A stretch of 7,051 bases of DNA. Origin: Nitrospira sp. GTDB lineage: Bacteria > Nitrospirota > Nitrospiria > Nitrospirales > Nitrospiraceae. A program made the translations under genes and the position numbers. The stretch is from the NCBI GenBank assembly GCA_025360665.1, contig JANYBU010000399.1, positions 1 to 7,051 of the forward strand. Direction: 5' to 3'. The notes under the pieces were generated by a model. It saw only the letters and a program-made list of their open reading frames with translations. It was not told where the DNA came from and made no database searches. Below, piece by piece: positions 1 to 6,695 of the stretch. The first letter of the stretch is position 1, and each line of letters begins with the position of its first letter.

Positions 1-1
1 T

Positions 2-253
2 CTCAGGCTTGAGGGACGTCTCGCGGGACCTTGGGTGCAGGAGCTTGAACGGTGTTGGGACTCTATCGTCGGCACGATGACGACCCACCCTCTGACTGTA
101 GACCTCTCAGCCGTGACCTATGTTGATTCAGATGGAAAAGATCTGCTGAAGAAAATCCATCGACAAGGGGCCAAGCTTATTGCTTCCGGCTGTCTGACGC
201 GCTGTCTCGTGAATGAAATTGTGGACGTTGTTCGAAGGGGTGAACGTACGTAG
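2..253 (+). CDS. STAS-domain protein, 5'-truncated by the window edge
   Basis: Partial gene: the frame is open from base 2 to the TAG at 251-253, giving the last 83 residues. It resembles a STAS domain, the fold of anti-sigma-factor antagonists (SpoIIAA) and of MlaB. The visible part opens with LRLEGRLAGPWVQEL (strand and helix), followed by the core strand and loop LTVDLSAVTYVDSDGKDLL and a later IASGCLTR segment. An in-frame GTG at 35 could be read as a start, but it would cut off the conserved LRLEGRLAGPW segment, so the true start is almost certainly upstream of the window. STAS proteins of this size are usually about 100 residues, so little is missing. The residue before the loop Gly, the phosphorylated Ser58 of SpoIIAA, is Asp here (codon 131-133), so regulation by phosphorylation at that site is unlikely. 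No signal peptide or membrane segment is visible, so it is probably cytosolic. The next gene starts 37 nt after the stop. Its partner is unknown; it may belong to the efflux operon or end an upstream one. Confidence 0.75.
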   Translation, partial: LRLEGRLAGPWVQELERCWDSIVGTMTTHPLTVDLSAVTYVDSDGKDLLKKIHRQGAKLIASGCLTRCLVNEIVDVVRRGERT

Positions 254-290
254 TGACCGAATGATTCTCGAAGGACGATTGATAGCAGAT

Positions 291-1496
291 ATGACGACAC
301 AGAATCGAGTGAGCAGACTCACGTTCAGTATACTTGGTTTTCTGCTGATTCTCGGCCTTGGCGGACTACCCGGCTGCAAAAGAGAGGCGGGTTCTACGCC
401 GGCTCCTCCCATCCCGGAGGTCCCGGTGGTCACGGTGTCGTCTGGCACAATGCCGGACGAACCGGAGTTCATCGGTCAAACCGAAGCGTCGCGACCGGTC
501 GAGATACGGTCCCAGGTGACGGGTATCCTCAAAAGGTGGTTTTTTGCTGAGGGACGTGACGTCAAGCAAGGCGACCGGCTGTATCAAATCGATCCGATTC
601 CCTTTAAAGCGGCCATGAGCAGCGCCGACGCCAGGGTAGCACAGGCGGAGGCAAGGCTGGTACAAGCCAAGCAAAATTTTTCTCGTGTAAAACCGCTGCT
701 GGCGGAACAGGCGGTCAGCCAAAAAGATGTGGACGATGCGGTGGCGGAGGAAATGGCTGCCAAGGCGGCGCTGGCGGGAGCCAAGGGCGATCAAATGAAG
801 GCGAAGTTCGATTTCGAAAACACGCTCATCACGGCGCCTATCAGTGGTCGAATCGAGCGGAGCCGGTTCTACGAAGGGCGCCTCATCTCCGCGCAAACCG
901 ATCTACTGACTACGATCCATCAGTTAGACCCCATGTATGTGAATGCGAGCGCTCCGGAAGCGTTTGTCCTCAAACGCTTCCGGGACCGCGCGACTCGTCG
1001 GATCCAAGGCGCGACACTCTACGAACTGCGGGGTGTCATTACATTTACGGACGGCAGCGTCTATCCCCATGAAGGCAAGTTCGATGTGCTCGAAGTCGGC
1101 ATGCGCTCGGCCACCGGCACCAGGGATTTTCGCGTGATCTTCCCTAATCCGGATAGCGTCCTGTTCCCGGGACAGTTTGTGAAAGTTCGAATTTTGGGCG
1201 CCGTGAGAACCGGCGTCATCCTGGTCCCCCAGAGTGCCGTTCAGCAGGGACCCAAGGGGCCCATCGTCTTTGTCGTCGGCCTCGATAATAAGGTGGAGAT
1301 CCGCCCTGTTCGGGCCACAACCTGGCGCGGCAGTCAGTGGTCCATCGAAGACGGGTTACGCGAGGGAGAGCGGGTGATCATCGCGGGATTCCACATGATC
1401 GCACCGGGTGCGCCGGTGAAGACCGTTCCGTATAATCAATCCGACCCAGCCGCTTCCGGCCAGCCGACAGATGCGAAGCCGGAGCAGGCAAAATGA
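291..1496 (+). CDS. RND efflux periplasmic adaptor (MFP), lipoprotein
   Basis: Membrane-fusion protein of the AcrA/MexA type, linking the inner-membrane pump to the outer-membrane channel. With ATG 291 it has 401 residues, normal for the family. It begins with a lipoprotein signal: Arg at 6 and 9, a hydrophobic stretch at about 10-26, and lipobox LPGC with Cys29. The first half of the lipoyl (barrel-sandwich) domain is about 68-101, with EGRDVKQGDRLYQID at 87-101. An alpha-hairpin rich in Ala, Gln and Lys follows, and the second lipoyl half returns at about 181-188 (TAPISGRI). The beta-barrel and membrane-proximal domains follow, ending in a Pro/Ala/Gln-rich tail. The hairpin tip carries an exact RxxxLxxxxxxS motif (R132, L136, S143), the TolC-docking signature known from AcrA. 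Start choice is uncertain: in-frame ATGs at 213 and 261 exist, but 291 gives the cleanest signal peptide, even though no well-placed ribosome binding site precedes it. The stop overlaps the pump start by 4 nt (ATGA). Confidence 0.93.
   Translation: MTTQNRVSRLTFSILGFLLILGLGGLPGCKREAGSTPAPPIPEVPVVTVSSGTMPDEPEFIGQTEASRPVEIRSQVTGILKRWFFAEGRDVKQGDRLYQIDPIPFKAAMSSADARVAQAEARLVQAKQNFSRVKPLLAEQAVSQKDVDDAVAEEMAAKAALAGAKGDQMKAKFDFENTLITAPISGRIERSRFYEGRLISAQTDLLTTIHQLDPMYVNASAPEAFVLKRFRDRATRRIQGATLYELRGVITFTDGSVYPHEGKFDVLEVGMRSATGTRDFRVIFPNPDSVLFPGQFVKVRILGAVRTGVILVPQSAVQQGPKGPIVFVVGLDNKVEIRPVRATTWRGSQWSIEDGLREGERVIIAGFHMIAPGAPVKTVPYNQSDPAASGQPTDAKPEQAK
1481..1484 (+). promoter_or_regulatory. Ribosome binding site of the RND pump gene
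   Basis: GGAG lies 8 nt before ATG 1493, inside the last codons of the adaptor gene. With the ATGA overlap it supports start 1493 and allows re-initiation by ribosomes that finish the adaptor. Confidence 0.6.
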
Positions 1497-4400
1497 TCCC
1501 GCACTTTTTTATCGATCGCCCGATCTTCGCTTCGGTCCTGTCCATCGTGATTGTCGTCCTGGGGTTGGTCGCCTTACAAGGACTGCCTATCGCCCAGTTT
1601 CCGGAAATCACGCCGCCCGTCGTCCAGATCGATGCGGACTATCCCGGCGCGAGCGCGGAAGTGATCGCAGATTCAGTCGCGCGCCCGATCGAAGTGCAGC
1701 TTCCCGGCATCGACAACCTTCTGTACTACGATTCCACCAGCACCAATGACGGGCACATGACCATCAAGCTCACGTTCGAGATTGGGACGAACGTAGACAT
1801 CGCGCAGGTGCAGACCCAGAACCGCCAGAAGCTGGCGGAGCCCCAGTTGCCGCCCGAAGTTGTCCGCCAAGGCATTTCGGTCAAGAAAGTGTCGCCGGAC
1901 CTGCTGGCGGTCGTTGCCCTCAGTTCCAGCGATCCCACGAAAGATCCCGTCTTTATCTCCAACTACGCGATCCTCAACGTGATCGATAATCTCAAACGGT
2001 TGCGCGGTGTCGGAGACGCAGTGGTCTTCGGCGGACAAAATTACTCGATGCGCCTAATCCTAGACCCGACCAGGATGGCGCAACTCAGCCTCACGCCCAC
2101 CGACATTGCCAGTGTCGTCCGCGAACAAAATCGGGACTTTCCAGCTGGGACGATCGGGCGGGAACCGGCGCCGAAAGGCACCGAACTGACGATCCCAGTG
2201 ATCACACAAGGCCGTCTCACGGACGTGAAGGATTTCGAGGAAATGATCGTCCGGGCGCTCCCCGACGGGTCGATGATCCGCTTAAAAGATGTAGCCAAGA
2301 TCGAACTGGGCGCTCAATCCTATAGTCTCGAGGGCCGGTGGAACGGCAAACCCAATGTGTTTCTCCTGACCTTCCTGTCGCCAGGCGCCAATGCCCTCGA
2401 CACGGTGAAGCGAGTTCGGAAGGAAATGGACGCGGTATCAAAGAGCTTCCCACACGGGGTCTCCTACGATATTCCGTACGATACGACCAAATTTATCGAA
2501 GTGTCTATCAAAGAAGTGGTCAAGACCCTGGCGGAAGCGATGGTGCTGGTCATCCTCGTCGTGTATCTGTTCCTCCAAAGTTGGCGCGCGACGCTGATCC
2601 CGGGCGTGGCCGTGCCGGTCTCCCTCATCGGTACCTTTGCCGGCATGCAGGCACTCGGCTTTTCAATCAACACCCTCACTCTCTTTGGGATGGTCCTTGC
2701 CATCGGGATGGTGGTCGACGACGCCATTGTGGTGGTAGAGAACGTCGAGCGCCACATGGGAGAGGGACTCTCGCCGAAGGATGCCGCCAAGAAGGCGATG
2801 GATGAGGTGACTGGACCGGTGATCGCGATCGTGCTTGTTCTCTGCGCCGTGTTCGTGCCAGTGGGTTTCTTGGGTGGCATCACGGGCGAGCTGTACAAAC
2901 AGTTTGCCATCACCATCGCCATCTCCGTCATCATCTCCGGGGTGGTTGCCCTCACGCTGAGTCCAGCCCTCTGTTCCCTGGTGCTGAAGCCAGGCCACAG
3001 CCAGCGTCGAGGTTTTTTCGGTGTCTTCAATCGATTCTTCGGTTGGACGCAGGCTCGCTATACGACCGTCGTGGGGACGATCCTCAACCGCTCGGTCTTA
3101 TCCTTGGTGCTCTTTGGTATCATCGGTCTCTTCGCCGTCGGGTTATTCAAGACGATTCCCTCCAGCTTCTTGCCGGAAGAAGATCAGGGCTACTTCATCA
3201 CGATCGTCCAGCTGCCAGACGGTGCGTCTAAGCAACGGACCGATGTGGTGCTGAGTAAAATTGAAAAATACTTTCTCTCAATTCCCGCGATTCATTCGAC
3301 CGATGCGTTGGCCGGCCAGAACTTCGTCTTCGGTACCAGAGGGCCGAACGCGGCGACGATGTTTCTGCCCTTGCATCACTGGGACGAACGGCAGGGACCG
3401 CAGAACCATGTGAAGGCCCTGATCGGCGCCGCGTATGGAGAGTTCGCGAAAATTCCTGAGGCGCTGATTTTGGCCTTTAACGCCCCGTCTATCCGAGGAC
3501 TCGGCGCCACGGGCGGGTTTTCCCTCCAGCTTCAAGATCCTAGCAGCGGGGATTTCAACAAGTTCGCCGGTGTGGCCCAAGAGTTCCTCGCCAAAGCCAG
3601 ACAGAACCCGGCGATCGGAGCGATCGGCTCCAGCTTTCGCGTGAGCGCGCCGCGAATCTTTGCCCATGTGGACCGAGAACGAGCCAAATCGTTGGGCGTG
3701 CCGATCTCCGAAGTGTTCGACACGCTGCAGGCTTATTTTGGCAATCTCTATATCAATGACTTCCTCAAATTCGGCCGTGTCTATCGGGTGCAGACGGAGG
3801 CCGAGGCGCAATATCGATCCACGCCTGAGGACGTCGCCAAGATCTATGTGCGTGCCGTGAATGGACAGAGATCCACCATGATCCCGCTCGATACAGTGGT
3901 GACGACGGAATTCACCAGTGGACCGGATCCGGTCACCCACTTCAACGGATACAACACGGCCCTGGTCTTGGGAGCAGCGGCTCCGGGGTACAGTTCCGGG
4001 CAGGTGCTCGATGCTCTGGATCAGGTGGCCAAGGAGGTGTTGGTTCCCCAAGGATACGGGATCGACTGGAGCGGGATCTCCTACCAGGAACGCATGGTCG
4101 GGCAGCAATCGCTTTTTGTCTTTGCCTTCGGTTTGCTGATGGTGTTTCTTGTGCTGGCCGCGCAGTATGAGAGTTGGGCCGTGCCCTTTGCCGTGCTTCT
4201 CGCCGTGCCCTTTGGTATTTTCGGAGCCTTGTCCGCCGTGTGGGTGATGGGGATGTCCAACGACATCTACTTCCAAATCGGATTGGTCACGATGATCGGA
4301 CTCTCCGCCAAAAATGCAATTCTGATCGTCGAGTTCGCCAACAAACGCTATGAAGCCGGACACTCCTTAGTCGATGCCGCGATGGAAGCCGCCAGAATTC

Positions 4401-4657
4401 GGTTCCGGCCGATCGTGATGACCTCGATGGCCTTTATCCTGGGCGTCGTGCCGTTGGTCCTCGCAACCGGCGCGGGCGCAGCCAGCCGCAATTCCATCGG
4501 AACTGGCGTGTTCGGTGGCATGTTGGCTGCCACGTTCCTGGCCATTTTCTTTGTGCCGCTCTTTTTCACCCTAGTCCGCAAACTCTCGCAGCGGTTGGGC
4601 GGTCGCAGACCGGCGGAGTTGAGCGTGGTAGCGGCGCACAAGGAAGGAGAACGGTGA
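1493..4657 (+). CDS. RND multidrug efflux pump, HAE1 family inner-membrane permease
   Basis: Proton-driven drug exporter of the AcrB/MexB/MexF type; 1054 residues, the usual length, and intact. It opens with the family-typical MIPHFFIDRPIFASVL and first membrane helix, then a large periplasmic loop, a block of helices from about residue 340 to 500, a second large periplasmic loop, and a final helix block from about 870 to 1030. Proton-relay residues are all present: D409 and D410 (GMVVDDAIVVVEN), K940 (GLSAKNAILIVEF), R970 and T977 (RIRFRPIVMTS), matching AcrB D407, D408, K940, R971 and T978. By eye alignment, Phe residues of the AcrB binding pocket are kept at F179, F611, F613 and F624, and the switch-loop region reads NFVFGTRGPN. 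These point to a drug/organic-substrate HAE1 pump rather than a metal (HME) pump. The segment RGLGATGGFSLQLQD recalls MexF-like members, but the exact subfamily and substrate cannot be decided by reading. It overlaps the adaptor by 4 nt and the channel gene by 1 nt. Confidence 0.96.
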   Translation: MIPHFFIDRPIFASVLSIVIVVLGLVALQGLPIAQFPEITPPVVQIDADYPGASAEVIADSVARPIEVQLPGIDNLLYYDSTSTNDGHMTIKLTFEIGTNVDIAQVQTQNRQKLAEPQLPPEVVRQGISVKKVSPDLLAVVALSSSDPTKDPVFISNYAILNVIDNLKRLRGVGDAVVFGGQNYSMRLILDPTRMAQLSLTPTDIASVVREQNRDFPAGTIGREPAPKGTELTIPVITQGRLTDVKDFEEMIVRALPDGSMIRLKDVAKIELGAQSYSLEGRWNGKPNVFLLTFLSPGANALDTVKRVRKEMDAVSKSFPHGVSYDIPYDTTKFIEVSIKEVVKTLAEAMVLVILVVYLFLQSWRATLIPGVAVPVSLIGTFAGMQALGFSINTLTLFGMVLAIGMVVDDAIVVVENVERHMGEGLSPKDAAKKAMDEVTGPVIAIVLVLCAVFVPVGFLGGITGELYKQFAITIAISVIISGVVALTLSPALCSLVLKPGHSQRRGFFGVFNRFFGWTQARYTTVVGTILNRSVLSLVLFGIIGLFAVGLFKTIPSSFLPEEDQGYFITIVQLPDGASKQRTDVVLSKIEKYFLSIPAIHSTDALAGQNFVFGTRGPNAATMFLPLHHWDERQGPQNHVKALIGAAYGEFAKIPEALILAFNAPSIRGLGATGGFSLQLQDPSSGDFNKFAGVAQEFLAKARQNPAIGAIGSSFRVSAPRIFAHVDRERAKSLGVPISEVFDTLQAYFGNLYINDFLKFGRVYRVQTEAEAQYRSTPEDVAKIYVRAVNGQRSTMIPLDTVVTTEFTSGPDPVTHFNGYNTALVLGAAAPGYSSGQVLDALDQVAKEVLVPQGYGIDWSGISYQERMVGQQSLFVFAFGLLMVFLVLAAQYESWAVPFAVLLAVPFGIFGALSAVWVMGMSNDIYFQIGLVTMIGLSAKNAILIVEFANKRYEAGHSLVDAAMEAARIRFRPIVMTSMAFILGVVPLVLATGAGAASRNSIGTGVFGGMLAATFLAIFFVPLFFTLVRKLSQRLGGRRPAELSVVAAHKEGER
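4641..4649 (+). promoter_or_regulatory. Strong ribosome binding site deciding the outer-membrane factor start
   Basis: AGGAAGGAG lies in the last codons of the pump gene, 7 nt before ATG 4657. It fits ATG 4657 better than the adjacent in-frame GTG at 4654 (4-nt spacing). The pump stop and this start share one base (TGATG), an arrangement that favours coupled translation. Confidence 0.7.
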
Positions 4658-6072
4658 TGCGCAGCCCGGTCGTGGCAGTGCTGTCCTTCATTCTCCTGTC
4701 CTGCGCGGTGGGACCGGACTACGAGCGTCCGACGACCACTACCCCTGAGGCGTTCCGAATGGCAGAAAAGGGTGAGGAAGCGACATCCATTGCCAATCTG
4801 TTGTGGTGGGAGCTGCTGCAAGACGAAGAACTTCAAAAGCTGATCCGGATCTCGCTGGAAGAAAATAAAGACCTCAAACGGGCTGTGGCCACTGTGGAGG
4901 AGTTTCAGGCGCGTGTGTTCATCGCGAGAACGGACTTTGTTCCGCAGTTGAACGTGAGTGCAAACGCACCGTCCTTCGGCCGGAAATCGAATTTTCTGGT
5001 TCCCGGGTTTCCCAATCCCTTCAACTACTATCTGCAGGGAAATCTCTCCTGGGAACTCGACATCTGGGGTCGCATCCGTCGATCGAACGAAGCGGCTCGC
5101 GGGGACTTGCTTGCGCGTGACGAAGGCCGTCGCGCCGTGATTCTCCAACTCGTCAGCGGCGTGGCCGAGGCCTATTTCGATCTCCTTCAATTCGACATGC
5201 AGTTGGACATCGCCAGGCGGACGCTTAAGTCATGGGAAGAATCAGTGCGCATCGCCCAAGCCCGGTTGCGGCAGGGAGTGACATCCAGGCTGGATGCCGA
5301 CCAATTTGAAGCCGAGCGGGCAAACGCGGCAGCGCGGGCAGCCGAATTGGAGCGACAGATGGTTCAGAAAGAAAATCAACTGAGCGTGTTGTTGGGGCGC
5401 GCTCCGCACCAGATTCCGCGAGGGCGCTCGTTGACCGAACAGGTGATGCCGCCCGCAGTGCCACCCGGGCTTCCGTCGGAACTGTTGCAGCGGCGCCCCG
5501 ATATCGTCCAGGCCGAACAAGGTCTCGCGGCGACGACGGCGAGAATCGGCATGGCCAAGGCGGACCGGTTCCCGAAGCTCAGCATCACGGGACTTCTCGG
5601 CGTGGCCAGTCCTCATTTGTCTCGTCTCGTGGCCAACGAGACGGAATTCGGTGTGGCAGGCCCGAGCTTGGTCGGACCGCTTCTCAATGCGCAGATTTTA
5701 GGATTTCAACAAGAGGCAGTCGAGGCCCAAGCCCGCCAGGCCGTCGCTCAGTACGAGCAGTCGATCCTTGTCGCATTTCGAGAAGTCGAGGATGCGCTGG
5801 TGGCGGTGCGCACGGCTCGTGAGCAGCGTGAAGCTCAAGTGCAACAGGTTGAGGCGTTGCGTTCGGCCTTGCGCCTCGCCAGTCTCCGCTACAAAGGCGG
5901 GCTGGCCAACTATCTTGATGTGTTGATCGCTCAACGAAATTTGTTCGAGGCCGAATTGGCGCTCACGGGTACTCACCGGCTCCATTTAGTCTCCATCGTG
6001 CAACTCTATAAGGCACTCGGGGGTGGCTGGTCGCCCGATATGGATGCTCGCAAGGATGGTACTAAAGGATAG
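4657..6072 (+). CDS. Outer-membrane efflux channel lipoprotein, NodT/OprM (TolC-like) family
   Basis: Outer-membrane factor that forms the trimeric exit duct for the adaptor-pump complex. With ATG 4657 it has 471 residues, typical for the family. The signal peptide is short and ends in lipobox LLSC with Cys16, followed by AVGPDYERP, the signature just after the lipidated Cys in NodT-type channels. Further family marks, in order: WWELLQDEELQKLI, where the first periplasmic helices begin; LSWELDIWGRIRRS, the usual D-WGR motif; VAEAYFDL; and RRPDIVQAEQGL at the start of the second repeat. The two OEP repeats are both complete. The alpha-helical parts are rich in Ala, Gln, Arg and Glu, as expected for the coiled-coil barrel. 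The protein should be exported by Sec, lipidated and placed in the outer membrane. An in-frame GTG at 4654 adds only one residue and is less well placed relative to the Shine-Dalgarno. The stop is 4 nt before the nitroreductase ATG. Confidence 0.95.
   Translation: MRSPVVAVLSFILLSCAVGPDYERPTTTTPEAFRMAEKGEEATSIANLLWWELLQDEELQKLIRISLEENKDLKRAVATVEEFQARVFIARTDFVPQLNVSANAPSFGRKSNFLVPGFPNPFNYYLQGNLSWELDIWGRIRRSNEAARGDLLARDEGRRAVILQLVSGVAEAYFDLLQFDMQLDIARRTLKSWEESVRIAQARLRQGVTSRLDADQFEAERANAAARAAELERQMVQKENQLSVLLGRAPHQIPRGRSLTEQVMPPAVPPGLPSELLQRRPDIVQAEQGLAATTARIGMAKADRFPKLSITGLLGVASPHLSRLVANETEFGVAGPSLVGPLLNAQILGFQQEAVEAQARQAVAQYEQSILVAFREVEDALVAVRTAREQREAQVQQVEALRSALRLASLRYKGGLANYLDVLIAQRNLFEAELALTGTHRLHLVSIVQLYKALGGGWSPDMDARKDGTKG
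6064..6069 (+). promoter_or_regulatory. Ribosome binding site deciding the nitroreductase start
   Basis: AAAGGA within the last codons of the channel gene, 7 nt before ATG 6077. It supports 6077 over the in-frame ATG at 6023, which would overlap the channel gene by 50 nt and add an 18-residue extension with no family resemblance. Confidence 0.6.
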
Positions 6073-6076
6073 ATCG

Positions 6077-6670
6077 ATGGAAAAGCCGGCTGATACACAA
6101 TATCCCATCCACGACTTGCTGCAACGGCGCTGGAGCCCCCGCGCGTTCACGGAACGGCTGATTGAGCCGGAGAAGCTCCGCAGCCTGTTCGAAGCCGCTC
6201 GCTGGGCGCCCTCCTCGAACAACGAACAACCTTGGCGATTTATCGTCGGGAATAAGGACCATGAGACGGAGTGGAACCGGCTCCTCGCTTGTTTGGTGGA
6301 AGGTAATCGCAAATGGGCCTACCGCGCACCGGTCCTGATCCTGTCTGTGGCGAGCCTGAACTTTGAGGATGAGGCTAAACCGAATCGGCATGCCTTTCAC
6401 GACACCGGCATGGCGGTCGAAAATCTCGTCCTCCAAGCGACCGCGCTCGGACTCGTGGCGCATCAGATGGCGGGCTTCGACGTGGAGAAGGCACGCGCCG
6501 ACCTCAAGATCCCGTCCGGCTACGAGCCGGTTGCAATGATTGCGGTCGGCTATCCTGGCGACCTCGCGTCCCTTCCTGACCGGCTACGCGAACGAGAACA
6601 GCAGCCACGAAGCCGCCAGCCCATTTCAGAGTGGACGTTCTCTGGACAGTGGGGCACCCCCCTACGATAG
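6077..6670 (+). CDS. Nitroreductase-family FMN oxidoreductase
   Basis: Small flavoprotein of the nitroreductase fold; 197 residues from ATG 6077, within the usual range of about 170-220. Members bind FMN in a dimer and pass electrons from NAD(P)H to nitro groups, quinones or other acceptors. Visible marks are the N-terminal FMN-phosphate region with RRWSPRAF (residues 17-24), the AARWAPSSNNEQPWRF block (40-55) that contacts the flavin and the dimer partner, the helix HDTGMAVENLVLQATALGL with the following AHQMAGFD, and the AVGYPGD segment near the C-terminus. It ends in a WTFSGQWGTP-like tail seen in short members. No signal peptide or membrane segment is visible, so it is cytosolic. It lies 4 nt after the channel gene with a ribosome binding site inside that gene, so co-transcription with the pump is likely. 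The natural substrate cannot be read from sequence; a role in reducing toxic nitro or quinone compounds is inferred from family and context. Confidence 0.9.
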   Translation: MEKPADTQYPIHDLLQRRWSPRAFTERLIEPEKLRSLFEAARWAPSSNNEQPWRFIVGNKDHETEWNRLLACLVEGNRKWAYRAPVLILSVASLNFEDEAKPNRHAFHDTGMAVENLVLQATALGLVAHQMAGFDVEKARADLKIPSGYEPVAMIAVGYPGDLASLPDRLREREQQPRSRQPISEWTFSGQWGTPLR

Positions 6671-6680
6671 CCATTTCTAT

Positions 6681-6687
6681 GGAGGAG
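6681..6687 (+). promoter_or_regulatory. Strong ribosome binding site of the SDR gene
   Basis: GGAGGAG, close to the ideal Shine-Dalgarno, lies 8 nt before ATG 6696 and 11 nt before the tandem ATG 6699. It sits in the 25-nt gap after the nitroreductase, which holds no hairpin or T-run that would end transcription. Confidence 0.75.
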
Positions 6688-6695
6688 TCGAGCAA

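Noticed and set aside
244..251. Palindrome ACGTACGT at the end of the STAS gene
   Set aside because: Only 8 bases, with no flanking symmetry, no T-run and no second copy noticed, so neither an operator nor a terminator can be supported.
213..290. Promoter for the efflux operon between the STAS gene and the adaptor
   Set aside because: No convincing -35/-10 pair with about 17-nt spacing was found; the promoter may lie upstream of the window or use a non-standard sigma factor.
2338..2805. Second + strand open frame (155 residues) within the pump gene
   Set aside because: It is an Arg/Gly/Pro-rich off-frame reading of the conserved helix block containing D409/D410, with no domain of its own.
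3278..4363. Long open frame on the - strand (361 residues) inside the pump gene
   Set aside because: It lies wholly antisense to a conserved RND gene, its protein is low-complexity and rich in His, Gly, Arg and Asp with no recognisable domain, and no ribosome binding site stands out. It looks like a by-product of codon bias in GC-rich DNA.
4348..5190. Open frame on the - strand (280 residues) across the pump/channel junction
   Set aside because: It is antisense to two well-supported genes, has no family resemblance, and runs through the conserved pump-channel stop-start overlap. Treated as a shadow frame.
6671..6695. Possible terminator between the nitroreductase and SDR genes
   Set aside because: The 25-nt gap has no inverted repeat followed by a T-run; it mainly holds the SDR ribosome binding site.
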